Origin: Prunus persica
Lineage: Eukaryota > Streptophyta > Magnoliopsida > Rosales > Rosaceae
Assembly: GCF_000346465.2 (NCBI RefSeq)
Contig: NC_034016.1
Span: 11,651,805-11,715,804 of the forward strand
DNA length: 64,000 nt
Direction of reading: 5' to 3'
How positions within the stretch are numbered: the first letter of the stretch is position 1; each line of letters opens with the position of its first letter. Shown piece by piece: positions 25,560-36,449 of this stretch. The notes under the pieces are model-generated. The model saw only the letters and a list, made by a program, of their open reading frames with translations, ran no database searches and was not told the origin of the DNA. The translations under genes were made by a program, and so were the position numbers.

Positions 25560-28500
25560 ATGGAGAAAAACAAGATGGTTCTCAGAGAAGGCCTCGAATC
25601 AGAAGAAAGCGACGCTAGGCAGTCTGCCCACGGCAGTACAGGAAGCAGACGTTCCAGGACTGGCTCCAAAAGGGTGAGTCAAATACAGGAGTCGGTACTC
25701 CGACAAGAGGTCACAGTACAAAGGAACCAGGACACTCTCGATAACATGACAGCCATGATGCAATGGCAGGTAAACAGACAGTTCCGGAAGGACCGAGAAT
25801 CCGCCATGGCCAGAAATCCGAACCCAGATCCTGTAATCCAGCAGTTGGATCTTCCTTATGGCCCTCCGCCAGGACTAATATGGCCATACCAGGAAAATCC
25901 TCTAGTGGCACAGATAGCTGGAGTGCCAAGCCACACAGAAATTCAGGCTGGTCCGAGGGAGAGGGCCCTTCCTAATCAAGAACATCAGGCCCCAACCCAA
26001 CCAGATAACCTGGCGCTGGCTCAGAACCAGCCAGGACCTCAGCTCAATTCACATCATGCAGCCCCGCATGATCAACCTTTGGCGCTTCTGCCTGAAGCAC
26101 CGGCAGTATTGCCATATAGACCCAGAAGGATGGACCCTAATCCATTCCCTCCACCTGCAAGAGGGAGGAGAGGCCGAGGGGGAAACAACCTTTTTGCTAA
26201 TCATGACAGGAATAGACCGGGGGCAAACTGGAGGAATCATCCAGAAGTTGAAGAGCAGGAAGAACACAGGGAGGAAGTTCCACCCAGACCACTCAGGGCA
26301 GAGCCCAGGTTTGATTACGTTCAGCCAGAACAGGGACAAATTGCTCCCCCAGTCAATGCTTTAAATGACGTAGGGGCATTGCGAAGAATGATCAGAGAGA
26401 TCATGGAACCCGAGGCTAGAAGAGGGGAAAGGCCTACTTACAGAAAGCCATACCCAGCCTACATCGATCAAATACCGTTGTCTCCAGGTTTCAAAGTGCC
26501 AAACTTCACTTTGTTTAACGGGGAAGATCCCCATGCTTCCTCAGTCGAACACATAGGCAGGTTCTCCGTCCAATGCATAGCTATAGAAAACAACCCTCTA
26601 CTGAAATTAAGGCTTTTTGGCAACTCTCTCTCTGGGCAAGCTTTTACCTGGTACACCAGCCTGCCAGCTAACTCTGTTCAAACCTGGGAACAGATGGAAA
26701 ACGTCTTCCATGACTACTATTACAGGATTCAGCCAGAAGTCACCATCAGTGATCTAGCTGCCCTCAAGCAAAGTGAAGATGAACCGGCGCAAGATTTCAT
26801 AACCAGATTCAGAAAGCTCAAGATGAAGTGCCGAATCCCAATGGAAGAAAGACACTTCATCCAGATGGCCCAAGCCGCCCTTAAAATTTCTCTCAGGAAA
26901 AGGTTCGACGGGATAGTGTTCGGAGATCTGGCAGAACTGGCTGATAAGGCATCCAAGTATGAAGAGCTACTCAGGGAAGAGCAGCAAAGGAGGAACTCCT
27001 CCAAAGGTACATACTACAAAACCCCTTCTTCTTCAATCCACCTGATCGAGGTGGAGTCACAAGAAGATACAGAGGAATCAGAGGAGAAAGAGGTTTCAGT
27101 GGCAGAAATGGCAAAACTGAAACATCCCATCAGTTGCAAAGCCCTCACAAAGCCACCCAAAGACCAAAAACCGCCACCATTCACAGGAGGATTCGTTCCA
27201 AACAAACCAACACAGAACAAGGTTTACTCTTTTGACTTAACCAAGGTCGATGCCTTGTTCGACGAAATGCTACTGCAGAAGGCAATAGAGACGCCTCACA
27301 GAATACCCAAGCCGGAAGAACTCAAAGGCAGACAGTACTGCAGGTGGCACAACTCTTGGAACCATTCTACCAATAGCTGTGTCGTTTTCAGGGACGTAGT
27401 ACAAGAAGGAATAACGGCAGGAAGGTTGAAGCTGGCAGAAAAACCACCATCCGTCACAACGGATCCTTTTCCTCAACCGCAAGTCAATATGGTCAACTTA
27501 AATTGGCCAGAACAGAGGAAAACCGACCCTATCACAGATGCTGGTTGCAGCAGAGGCAGAAGAATCATAAGGGAGACCAGTCAGATACCAAGAGCGACCA
27601 TCTCGGCTGGGGTAGTGCTCTGCAGTAGGTGCAAGTGTGAAACAGAGCTAGAGGTGGTCCTAGACAAGAAAAATCAGCCCACACCTAGTGTCTTTGACAG
27701 AATTGGAACTATATCCCGAGACAAGACAAGGCAGAAAAGCTGTCTTAGGCCTGCACACTACGGCGAGAGGAGGATGGAGCAACCCAGGAAGGAAATACCA
27801 GTCAAGACGCCCGGAAACGAAAGACCCTTGGCAACGATCATAGAAGGGAGGTGGTATTCCGTAGGAAGAAGCGGTAGACCGACTCTGGAGCTGACCAGAA
27901 CCCAGAAAAGAAGAATCCAGAGGCAATACTGCACATATCTTAAAAGCCAAGATAATACGCAGGTACGTTCACAACCCAGTTCTGCCGGGAAAGGAAAGAA
28001 TCCTGAAACACTTCCCCAGACAGAACAGGAAGCTTGCCAGTCAAGGGAATTGCTGAAAACAGAGCCACCAGCCAGGTCTCCTATCCATATAGCCTCGTCG
28101 TCCGGCAGCCATCCTGACACCACGCAGACACCAGAGAAATCCGGGTCTGCCCCATTACAAAAAGAAGACGACTACGCTGAGGAATATGAAGAAGAGCAAT
28201 TAGACTATGAACCTTCTGCGGATGATCAGAAAGAGCCTCTCGAACTAACAGAACAGGATGACTGGACGAAAGAATATGGGGAAGAATTAATGGAATTTGG
28301 TGAAGAATTGGACCCAGAAACAGAAGCTTTTGGCGCAGAATTAGAAAACCTCCTACAGGGTGATCTGGGAATCAACATGGTATTCATCCTACCAGGTGAA
28401 TTCAGGGCTACCGAAGGACAAGAAAGCACTTTGGAAGGGGACGTTTTTTCCCAGGAGAGCTTTGAATGTAGGTTGGCAGAAGCAGAGGAGCCGCCAGAAC

Positions 28501-29177
28501 CGCAAGCAGACGACCCTAGGACAGGCAGAACAGCCAATAAACCAGCTACAGGGCAGCCTTGCTTCGCCAAGCCAACCAGAGAAATGGCAAATCACCTCAG
28601 ACCGCTGTTTATAACGGCAAATCTTGGAGGTATTCCTATCTCCAAGATCATGGTAGATGGAGGTGCAGCCATTAATCTATTGCCCCACAGAATGCTGACC
28701 AAGTTGGGCAGAACAGAGAGGGATCTAATTCCAACACGATTAACCGTCACCAACTTCGCTGGGGGCATCACCAAAATACACGGCATCTTAGATGTAGATG
28801 TCGTAGTCGGAAGCAAAGAGTTGAAAATAGCATTCTTTGTTATAGACACTACCTCCACCACCTACAATGCACTATTCGGCAGGGATTGGATTCACCAGAG
28901 CCTTTGTATCCCTTCCACCCTCCACCAGCAGTTAGCAATATGGGATGAAGAAGGCTGCATGGAGATTATAGAGGCCGATCCACGGCCATTCCTACCCTCT
29001 GCCATGTGCTTTGAAGCAAGGTATTATCATGATGACCTCGGTCCCTACACTTTCCTTGGAGTCAATCAGAACGGCCGCCCCCATGGCGTCACGGCCCAAA
29101 GACTCATTGAAGAAGGTCTAGCCAGTTCTCTAGAGGACTGGAATAGACTTTCTTGTGCTGAACTTCCAGAATTCTGA
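25560..29177 (+). CDS. Tat-type retrotransposon Gag-protease polyprotein
   Basis: A single 1205-codon ORF. The N-terminal 300 residues are rich in P, Q, R and E and look disordered. The retrotransposon Gag domain lies at about 340-460 (FTWYTSLPANSVQTWEQM, then DFITRFRKLKMKCRIP). A compact C-x2-H-x4-H-x4-C motif at about 594-607 (CRWHNSWNHSTNSC) replaces the usual CCHC knuckle. An acidic, low-complexity stretch covers about 850-960. An aspartic protease domain follows, with the active-site motif VDGGA (catalytic D1033); DGG instead of DTG or DSG is common in this lineage. The stop overlaps the pol start by one base (TGATG). There is no internal stop, so it may be functional. Its role is forming particles and processing the polyproteins. 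Confidence 0.93.
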   Translation: MEKNKMVLREGLESEESDARQSAHGSTGSRRSRTGSKRVSQIQESVLRQEVTVQRNQDTLDNMTAMMQWQVNRQFRKDRESAMARNPNPDPVIQQLDLPYGPPPGLIWPYQENPLVAQIAGVPSHTEIQAGPRERALPNQEHQAPTQPDNLALAQNQPGPQLNSHHAAPHDQPLALLPEAPAVLPYRPRRMDPNPFPPPARGRRGRGGNNLFANHDRNRPGANWRNHPEVEEQEEHREEVPPRPLRAEPRFDYVQPEQGQIAPPVNALNDVGALRRMIREIMEPEARRGERPTYRKPYPAYIDQIPLSPGFKVPNFTLFNGEDPHASSVEHIGRFSVQCIAIENNPLLKLRLFGNSLSGQAFTWYTSLPANSVQTWEQMENVFHDYYYRIQPEVTISDLAALKQSEDEPAQDFITRFRKLKMKCRIPMEERHFIQMAQAALKISLRKRFDGIVFGDLAELADKASKYEELLREEQQRRNSSKGTYYKTPSSSIHLIEVESQEDTEESEEKEVSVAEMAKLKHPISCKALTKPPKDQKPPPFTGGFVPNKPTQNKVYSFDLTKVDALFDEMLLQKAIETPHRIPKPEELKGRQYCRWHNSWNHSTNSCVVFRDVVQEGITAGRLKLAEKPPSVTTDPFPQPQVNMVNLNWPEQRKTDPITDAGCSRGRRIIRETSQIPRATISAGVVLCSRCKCETELEVVLDKKNQPTPSVFDRIGTISRDKTRQKSCLRPAHYGERRMEQPRKEIPVKTPGNERPLATIIEGRWYSVGRSGRPTLELTRTQKRRIQRQYCTYLKSQDNTQVRSQPSSAGKGKNPETLPQTEQEACQSRELLKTEPPARSPIHIASSSGSHPDTTQTPEKSGSAPLQKEDDYAEEYEEEQLDYEPSADDQKEPLELTEQDDWTKEYGEELMEFGEELDPETEAFGAELENLLQGDLGINMVFILPGEFRATEGQESTLEGDVFSQESFECRLAEAEEPPEPQADDPRTGRTANKPATGQPCFAKPTREMANHLRPLFITANLGGIPISKIMVDGGAAINLLPHRMLTKLGRTERDLIPTRLTVTNFAGGITKIHGILDVDVVVGSKELKIAFFVIDTTSTTYNALFGRDWIHQSLCIPSTLHQQLAIWDEEGCMEIIEADPRPFLPSAMCFEARYYHDDLGPYTFLGVNQNGRPHGVTAQRLIEEGLASSLEDWNRLSCAELPEF

Positions 29178-32100
29178 TGTTTAGTCCCAGTCAACTGGAC
29201 AAGGATCGAGCTGCAACAATCCGATCCATCACAAAAAGATTGTTGATATACTGGGGAGAAAGGAGGCTTTTCATACAGAATCCAGCCATCAATATGGCAG
29301 AATTCACCCATGAAAGCACAAAAGAACAAGAGGAGGAAGTTTTACAGGAGGAAGTGTTGGAATTTGCACCGGCAGCACTAGATGACTCCCTGCCAGAAGT
29401 AGAGGATCCTCTACAGGAGATAGACTTGGGGACAGAAGAAGATCCAAGGCCTACTTTCATCAGCGCGCTGTTAAAAGAACCACTCAAGGTTGAAATCACG
29501 GCACTTTTGCAGGAATTCAGAGATTGTTTTGCCTGGCATTACCACGAGATGCCGGGATTGGACAGGCAGTTAGTGGAGCACAAGCTGCCAATTAAAGATG
29601 GCTACCTTCCAGTCAAACAGGCCAGAAGAAGAATGTCTATGGACACAGAACTGAAGGTCAAAGAAGAGATAGAAAGGTTGCTCAAGGCAGGATTCATCAG
29701 GCCAGCCGTCTATGCCGATTGGTTAGCAAATATTGTACCTGTTCTCAAAAGAAAAACAGGGGCAGTTAGAATCTGCGTAGATTACAGGAATCTGAATGAG
29801 GCATCTCCTAAAGATGAATACCCTATGCCAATGGCAGACATGCTAGTGGATGGAGCCGCTCATAACCAGATGCTATCTTTCATGGACGGCAATGCAGGTT
29901 ATAACCAGATTATGATGGCAGAACAGGACATCCACAAGACAGCCTTTATGTGTCCTGGACATATAGGTGCTTTCGAGTATACTGTAATGCCTTTCGGTTT
30001 GAGAAATGCGGGAGCTACCTACCAAAGGGCAATGAATTCTATTTTTCATGATATGATAGGACATTCTTTGGAAGTATACATAGATGACGTGGTGATTAAA
30101 TCCCCTAAGGAAGGAAATCACGTAGCAAGCCTGAGAAAGGCATTCCTGAGAATGAGGCAGCACAAGCTAAAAATGAACCCCAAAAAATGTGTTTTTGGAA
30201 TCCAGGCAGGGAATTTCTTAGGATTCTTGGTCCACCAGAGAGGTATAGAGGTTGACAAAAATAAAGCAAAATCCATCATAGAAGCTCTACCACCTCGGAA
30301 CAAGAAGGAACTTCAGAGTCTCTTAGGAAAAATCAATTTCCTAAGGAGATTCATATCCAATTCTGCAGGAAAAATCCAACCTTTTTCCTCCCTGTTGAGA
30401 CTGAAACAGGAACAGACATTCAAATGGGAAGAACAGCACCAACATGCTTTCCAGGAAATAAAGCATTACCTCTCAAATCCACCAGTTCTGTCCCCACCAA
30501 AAAGGGGCAGACCCCTCAAACTTTATGTATCTGCATCAGAAGTATCCATTGGAAGTCTGCTAGTTCAAGATAACAAAGAAGGAAAAGAACAGGCAGTCTA
30601 CTATTTAAGCAGAACATTGACAGAGGTGGAAAGAAGGTATTCCGCGATAGAAAGGCTTTGCCTGGCCTTATATTTCACTGCTGTAAAGCTCAGGCACTAC
30701 ATGCTGCCACATACTATTTATATCATTGCCAAAACAGACCTAATCAAATACATGCTGACAAGACCAATGCTAAGGGGCAGAATTGGGAAATGGACTTTGG
30801 CTTTGACAGAATTCACTCTCAGATATGTCCCCCAGAAAGCTGTCAAAGGGCAAGCTGTGGCAGACTTTTTGGCAGATCACCCGGGAGAGGAAATTGAAGA
30901 CATGGATTCTTTGGACATAGCAAATGCAGATCTGTTAACTAGAGCTCATGTTTGCCTTAACAATCCAATCTACTCGATTCATCTCACACCTTGGAAATTA
31001 TATTTTGATGGATCGAAGACAGACAAGGCTTCAGGAGCAGGAATTGTTCTGGAAGAACCATTAGGGGTCAGGCATTGCTATTCTTTCCAGCTAGATTTCC
31101 AATGCACCAACAACAGGGCCGAATATGAGGCTTTGATTATAGGGCTCGAGATGTTGGTAGAATTAGGAGTCCAGTCCGTGGAAATCTTGGGAGATTCCAT
31201 GCTTGTCCTAAAACAGATTGCTGGAGAATATAAGTGTCTGAATCCCTCTCTGGCTGTATATCTAGTGGCAGCTAGAAATCTATTGACAGAATTCAGAGAA
31301 GCTACTTGGGAACACATCCCAAGGGAGGAAAACTTCGCAGCCAATGAACTGGCTCAGGTAGCATCAGGCATACAAATGCCCGAAGACTGCGTCCAGAGGA
31401 TCATCAAGATAGGAAGGAAAAGTCTACCGTCAGTTCTGACTAGAGGAATGGAGATAGAAGTCAATTCTGCCTCGATCACTGAAGATGATTGGAGGGAGCC
31501 TATCATGACTTACTTACGATACCCCACTCTGCCCTCTAAGAAAAGAGTCAGGATCATGGCTACAAACTATCTCATGTGGAATGAAGATTTGGTCCGGAAA
31601 AGTAAGGATGAGATACTGTTAAGGTGTCTCGGAAAGACAGAATACATGAAAGTCATGGGAGAAACCCATGAGGGGATCTGTGGAGCTCACCAAGGAGGAA
31701 GAAAGATGTGCTGGTTAATCAGAAGGTATGGCTACTTCTGGCCAACCATGATGAAGGATTGCATCGACTATTCCAAAGGATGTGAAGCCTGTCAAAGGCA
31801 CGGCCCAATCCAGCAGGTTCCTTTGGTTCCCATGAATCCAGTAGTAAAGCCATGGCCTTTCAGGGGATGGGCAATGGATCTCATTGGCAAAATCTATCCA
31901 GCCAGCAACCAGCAGCACTGTTTCATCATCGTTGCCACAGATTATTTCACCAAGTGGGTAGAAGCCAAGCCAGTAAAAACCACAACATCTCAAGAGATCA
32001 TCATCTTTATAGAAGAACAGATCATACAGAGATTTGGCATTCCGGAATCAATCACAACTGATAGGGGTTCTTCTTTCATATCTAGGGATATGCTAGATAT

Positions 32101-32785
32101 GGCAGAAACATTCAAGTTCAAACTGCTTCAATCTACCCCCTATTATGCTCAAGCTAATGGACAGGCAGAATCAAGTAACAAGGTGATTATCAATATCATC
32201 AGAAAAATGCTAGAGAAGAATCCGAAGCAGTGGCATGAGAAGTTGTCAGAAACTTTGTGGGCATACAGAACGTCAAAAAGAGAAGCAACTGGCATGACTC
32301 CCTATGCTCTGACCTACGGTCATGATGCAATTCTGCCCATGGAGATAGCAGTCCAGTCCCTTAGAATTGCTCACCAGCACGATCTCACTGGGGAGGATTA
32401 CTCTCAAGCCATGTTGCTGGAATTGGAAGGATTGGATGCAAGCAGAATTGACACCCTCAACAAACTCTTAGCAGGAAAACAGGCTGTGTCGAGAGCCTAC
32501 AACAAAAGAGTCAAAAACAAGAGTTTTGAAGAGGGAGAGATAGTCTGGAAAGCAATTCTGCCCCTTGGAACACACATAGCTGGATATGGAAAGTGGTCAC
32601 CTACATGGGAAGGCCCTTTTATAATTAACCAAATCCTCGGAATGGGGGCATATAGGTTGCAGGACCGAGATGGGGTTGTTCACTTCGCCCCAATCAATGG
32701 CAAATGGTTAAAGAAGTTCTATCCAACCATGTGGGATTCGCAGGCTGTACAAACAGATCCCGGGATAGGAGAGGAACAAGATTGA
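29177..32785 (+). CDS. Tat-type Pol polyprotein: reverse transcriptase, two RNase H domains, integrase
   Basis: An intact 1202-codon ORF. Reverse transcriptase occupies about 130-400, with the polymerase motif YIDDVV at about 301-306. The first RNase H (about 445-570) reads YVSASEVSIGSL where active copies have D-A-S-D, so its catalytic aspartate appears lost. A second, archaeal-type RNase H follows, with DGS (about 609), NNRAEYEAL and GDSMLVLKQ, which keep the acidic residues. The integrase zinc-binding HHCC motif lies at about 829-875, and the catalytic D, D and E at about 900, 962 and 998 (MDLIG, TTDRG, GQAESSNK), with 35 residues between the last two. There is no chromodomain. The dual RNase H layout is the hallmark of Tat/Ogre elements. 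Confidence 0.95.
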   Translation: MFSPSQLDKDRAATIRSITKRLLIYWGERRLFIQNPAINMAEFTHESTKEQEEEVLQEEVLEFAPAALDDSLPEVEDPLQEIDLGTEEDPRPTFISALLKEPLKVEITALLQEFRDCFAWHYHEMPGLDRQLVEHKLPIKDGYLPVKQARRRMSMDTELKVKEEIERLLKAGFIRPAVYADWLANIVPVLKRKTGAVRICVDYRNLNEASPKDEYPMPMADMLVDGAAHNQMLSFMDGNAGYNQIMMAEQDIHKTAFMCPGHIGAFEYTVMPFGLRNAGATYQRAMNSIFHDMIGHSLEVYIDDVVIKSPKEGNHVASLRKAFLRMRQHKLKMNPKKCVFGIQAGNFLGFLVHQRGIEVDKNKAKSIIEALPPRNKKELQSLLGKINFLRRFISNSAGKIQPFSSLLRLKQEQTFKWEEQHQHAFQEIKHYLSNPPVLSPPKRGRPLKLYVSASEVSIGSLLVQDNKEGKEQAVYYLSRTLTEVERRYSAIERLCLALYFTAVKLRHYMLPHTIYIIAKTDLIKYMLTRPMLRGRIGKWTLALTEFTLRYVPQKAVKGQAVADFLADHPGEEIEDMDSLDIANADLLTRAHVCLNNPIYSIHLTPWKLYFDGSKTDKASGAGIVLEEPLGVRHCYSFQLDFQCTNNRAEYEALIIGLEMLVELGVQSVEILGDSMLVLKQIAGEYKCLNPSLAVYLVAARNLLTEFREATWEHIPREENFAANELAQVASGIQMPEDCVQRIIKIGRKSLPSVLTRGMEIEVNSASITEDDWREPIMTYLRYPTLPSKKRVRIMATNYLMWNEDLVRKSKDEILLRCLGKTEYMKVMGETHEGICGAHQGGRKMCWLIRRYGYFWPTMMKDCIDYSKGCEACQRHGPIQQVPLVPMNPVVKPWPFRGWAMDLIGKIYPASNQQHCFIIVATDYFTKWVEAKPVKTTTSQEIIIFIEEQIIQRFGIPESITTDRGSSFISRDMLDMAETFKFKLLQSTPYYAQANGQAESSNKVIINIIRKMLEKNPKQWHEKLSETLWAYRTSKREATGMTPYALTYGHDAILPMEIAVQSLRIAHQHDLTGEDYSQAMLLELEGLDASRIDTLNKLLAGKQAVSRAYNKRVKNKSFEEGEIVWKAILPLGTHIAGYGKWSPTWEGPFIINQILGMGAYRLQDRDGVVHFAPINGKWLKKFYPTMWDSQAVQTDPGIGEEQD

Positions 32786-33016
32786 CCTTTTTGTTTCTTG
32801 AAAAGGAATCTTGTTTAGATTTGTTTTTACTTTAAGGTTGTTCTGTTTGGAGTTTTGTTTAGGTTTGTTTTTACTTTAAAGTTGTTCTGTTTTTACTGTA
32901 CCTTCAAAACCATGTCCGGTTATTTCATCAAGAATAAAAAGCAGTAAAAATGCTTTGAAAGCTTATATAAAATAGCCACCTTTGCGGCAAATTATTCGAA
33001 CAAAAGAAAGAAGAAG

Positions 33017-36000
33017 CTAAAATCCTAGCTTTCTAAGAGTCTCTTGCAGGTTCGCTTTCTTGACAGAAAGCTCTTTCTGGAGCAGCACCCCCTGGTGAAT
33101 TGAAGCCTCTGCAATCTCCAAAGCTGGCCTGGAGGCTGCAACCATACTTTGCACAAGAAAAGTGGCCTTAGTTTTAGAACTCAGTCCAGCCCCAAGCCTG
33201 CTCTGCACCTCCCTGCATTCTGCCAACTGTTTTTGGAGTTCCTCAATCTGCTTCTCCAGCTTATCCGCGGTAGCCTTGGCCTCCTTATATCCAGCCACCA
33301 TCTGATCCAGTTCTGTTTTCTGCCTAGCAAAGTCAGCCAGATTGGCTTCATGTGTGGCCTTGCAGAACTCAGAAGTTTTGAACGTAGGCCTAAGATCTTC
33401 ATAGCGATCATGCAGGTTAAGCACATCTCGGGCCAGGCTTAGGCCCATCTCAAGAATAGGCCTCGGAGCCATGTTCTGTCTATGCAGCAGGTCCAGGTCC
33501 TTCATCAGCTGATCAAGAGCCCCTGTATCTTCATCAAATTCCAGCTCGGTGGACTGCCAGATTTTCAACCTCTCCATGGCTTCCTCCACCGCCCTAGATT
33601 TTGCTTTGCCTGGAGGAGAGCTGAGTTTCTCCAGTCTGTCCAATTGGGCATCCAGATCCATGGCCTCAAACTCTTCAAGTTCTGGATCAGCAAAAGAAGC
33701 CGTGGCAGATGATCCTGGGAAGGAATGAATAGGCATCTGCAGAAGAGAACATAAGTTAATACCAGGCAGAAAGTGGAAGATAAAGGAGGCTCAAAAGTTA
33801 TTAAAAACTTACAGCGACAATGGGAGGCTTTAGGGGGCTGGATACCGTAGCCAGAACACCAGTAGCCTTAGGCACTTCCACCTGGAAAGACTACAACTGT
33901 TAGAACAGACAGAACAGCAGGAAAACATGAATAGTCAAGGAGGAAAATTACCACAACCACAGGAGCAGCTGCAGTCGTTTCCACTTCAACCTCCGGGACC
34001 ACAACGGTTAATTCTGCCTGATCCACGGGGTCTGATGCAGATGGCTCCACCTGATCCTCGGCCTCTGGAGCGGCAATAGAGTGTTCTGCCTCAGCATCCT
34101 CAAAAAGAGCCAGTTCTGAGCTGGTCAGCTCAGCACTCGGACCCTTTTGTTGCTTCTGCGCCAAGGCAATGCTCTCCGCTATCACCTCAGCAGGAATTTC
34201 ATCCTACAAAAAGGGGGTCAGAACAGAAGGAATGAAGCAAAAGAGGAACTAGTGCGAGTCACAGACTAAAACTCACCTCGTCTTCCACCGCTGCCACCTT
34301 CTCTTGGGGCACCTCCTCCAGCTCTCGCAGCTCTTTTTCCTGCTCCACCTCCTCAAAGGCTTCTCGCAGCTCATCGTCCGTCCCAGAAGTAGCGGCTGGG
34401 ATTGCTGCGGCTTCTTTTGCGGCAAAGTATTCCACTTCACCCCTCTTCTTAAGCTTTTTTAACTTAGTAGGAGGAGGAGAAGGACTCCCAGCTGGACAGA
34501 ACAGAAGGAAAAGATTAGAAAAGAGAAAACAGAATAAATCCAGAGAGAACAGTTGGAATGCTCTAAACTTACCAGGAATGCCAGGCCGCGCGGTACTATC
34601 CAGAGGGGGAGCAAGCCCTTTTCTTTTTCTTCTACCAGAAGGAACAGCCTCGGCAGGGGTTTGTTCTGCCTCAACATCANNNNNNNNNNNNNNNNNNNNN
34701 NNNNNNNNNNNNNNNNNNNNNNNNNNNNNNNNNNNNNNNNNNNNNNNNNNNNNNNNNNNNNNNNNNNNNNNNNNNNNNNCAGAAGTTAGGATGATAGACT
34801 TCTGCCCCCAGATGATAGTTTGGAGGTTTGCCCCCACCATGAGGCAGATCTCTAGGCAGAGTAATGCTCAAGAACTTCTTTCTGAAATCTGTTCTGGCAG
34901 CCTCGTCTTCTGGTTCTTTCTCGAAAAGCCGAGATCCAGTCTGGAACCAAGGATAGGTCCTTCTGATCACCACTTGCCACTGAGCAGCCGACCTCTTGGT
35001 ACAATGCCTGAAGAGCATCAAATACTCCTCAAGAGAGCGCTTGGGCACTTCTGCCGATATCAGGGGAAGGGCCAGAACTTGGTCTTCAGGCAGAACTATG
35101 TCTGGAAACCTTAACTCGGGGAAATATACCTGCAGCCAGATCTGGATCATCCAGAATGCGCCAGGAGCAGACAGGTTCAATGGATTTTCCAGAGTGGCAG
35201 TATGCAGATTCTTGAAAAGGTGGGCCAGAACTGTTGGTCCAAGCCCCACATCAGTGTGATTGTGAAGTGCTTCTGCCAGATGTCTGTATTCAAGCAGAAC
35301 TGCCGAAGACCGATTGGGGAAGACAAATCGGTTCAGCCAATACAGAAGGAACAACATATGTTGCTGATCCTTGTCCTTCTCAGCGCTGAATCTCTTCAGA
35401 AAGTTGGAGAAGGAGCAGTTCTGATTGATCGTGGCTGGAGAGATAGTGAAGGGAGTGGCCACTTTCTCTTGGTTCTTTCGCCTGTGATAATCTCCAACAG
35501 CATCAACAGGTCTGCCATGGGGCCTAAACCCAAAAATCTGAGCCATATCCAGTAGAGTTGGAGCCATGGGACCCACACGGAAATCAAATGTGTTGCTGGC
35601 AGAATTCCAAAAACACAGGGCAGCAGCAAGCAGGTTCTCATCTCTGTTAATCGACTGCTTGGACAGAAGAATGGCGTCATAGAGCCCAGCTCTCCTCCAG
35701 TGACCCCCATATCTCGGGAGAAGTCTGTCAATCCAGTCTGCCCATTTGACGGGACTGTTCCTCACCTCGCTGGACGGAAAAGATCGACTCAAATTCTTGC
35801 TAACCCAAGAATAAGAAGCTAGGGCAGAAGTGCTTTCAAAACACAAAGGTGCCTCAGCATCCTTTTTCAGCAATTCCGCCACCTCAGCCGGAACAGGACC
35901 AAACCAGTGAGGCCCTAACACCAGAGTGTTCTCAAACAAATGGAGAACATTCTCGTCCAGATTCTTCTGGGCAAAGGGGTGAAGCTTGCTCCTAACCTCT

Positions 36001-36089
36001 ATCGCGTGGGCATCAACCCCGCTCCCAGTGATGTAATCAGGAGGATTTGAAGCTGAAGAAGACTGAGCGCGGGATTTTGGGGAAGACAT
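33017..36089 (-). CDS. Antisense plant-mobile-domain gene inside the Tat element (spliced model)
   Basis: Read against the element's own sense. The first exon (from the ATG at 36089 into the gap) encodes about 437 residues of plant mobile domain, the aminotransferase-like MAIN/PMD family of unknown biochemical function: WADWIDRLLPRYGGHWRRAG, LLDMAQIFGFRPHGRPVDAV and FPDIVLPEDQVLALPL are typical segments. After the gap come segments to 34573, then exons 34491-34277, 34203-33952, 33881-33813 and 33736-33017. All junctions are GT-AG and keep one frame. The C-terminal 240 residues are charged and predicted coiled coil (EKQIEELQKQLAECR). Antisense ORFs with PMD are known in Tat elements. It meets pol tail to tail, 231 bp apart. 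The gap prevents a full product length. Confidence 0.8.
34680..34779. other. Assembly gap (100 N)
   Basis: Exactly 100 Ns, probably a placeholder of unknown size. It interrupts the first exon(s) of the antisense gene in the Tat element. The codons on its two sides cannot be assumed to be adjacent. Confidence 1.
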
Positions 36090-36449
36090 TTCTGATTCAG
36101 GGGAAGAAGCGGAAGAAAGGAAGGTCTGAAGAAAGCAATGGAAATCTCGAAGGAAAGACTCGCAGGAACAAGAGCTGGAAGGTTTAGAGTTTCTTTTTCA
36201 AAAAGCTATGAATTTGAATTTCTTTTAAAGAAAGGCTCGAAAACGTGGGAAGAAGAAGATGGGACGGCACCTGATAATTACTAGCTAATAACTAGCTGAT
36301 AATTAGCCGTTTTCCCACAAACTCTAGTACGTGACAGGCGGACGTGGCAGACATAGGCGAAAGCACGGAAGAAACTGGCGCGCGAATTTAATGGCAAAAC
36401 ATTAAGTCTAAAAACGTTCCAAAAACAAGTTCAGACTTAATAGGGGCAT

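Noticed and set aside
27758..28123. 121-codon minus-strand ORF opposite gag-pro
   Set aside because: Lies opposite an intact gag-pro frame, has no recognisable domain, and many similar short antisense frames occur along gag and pol.
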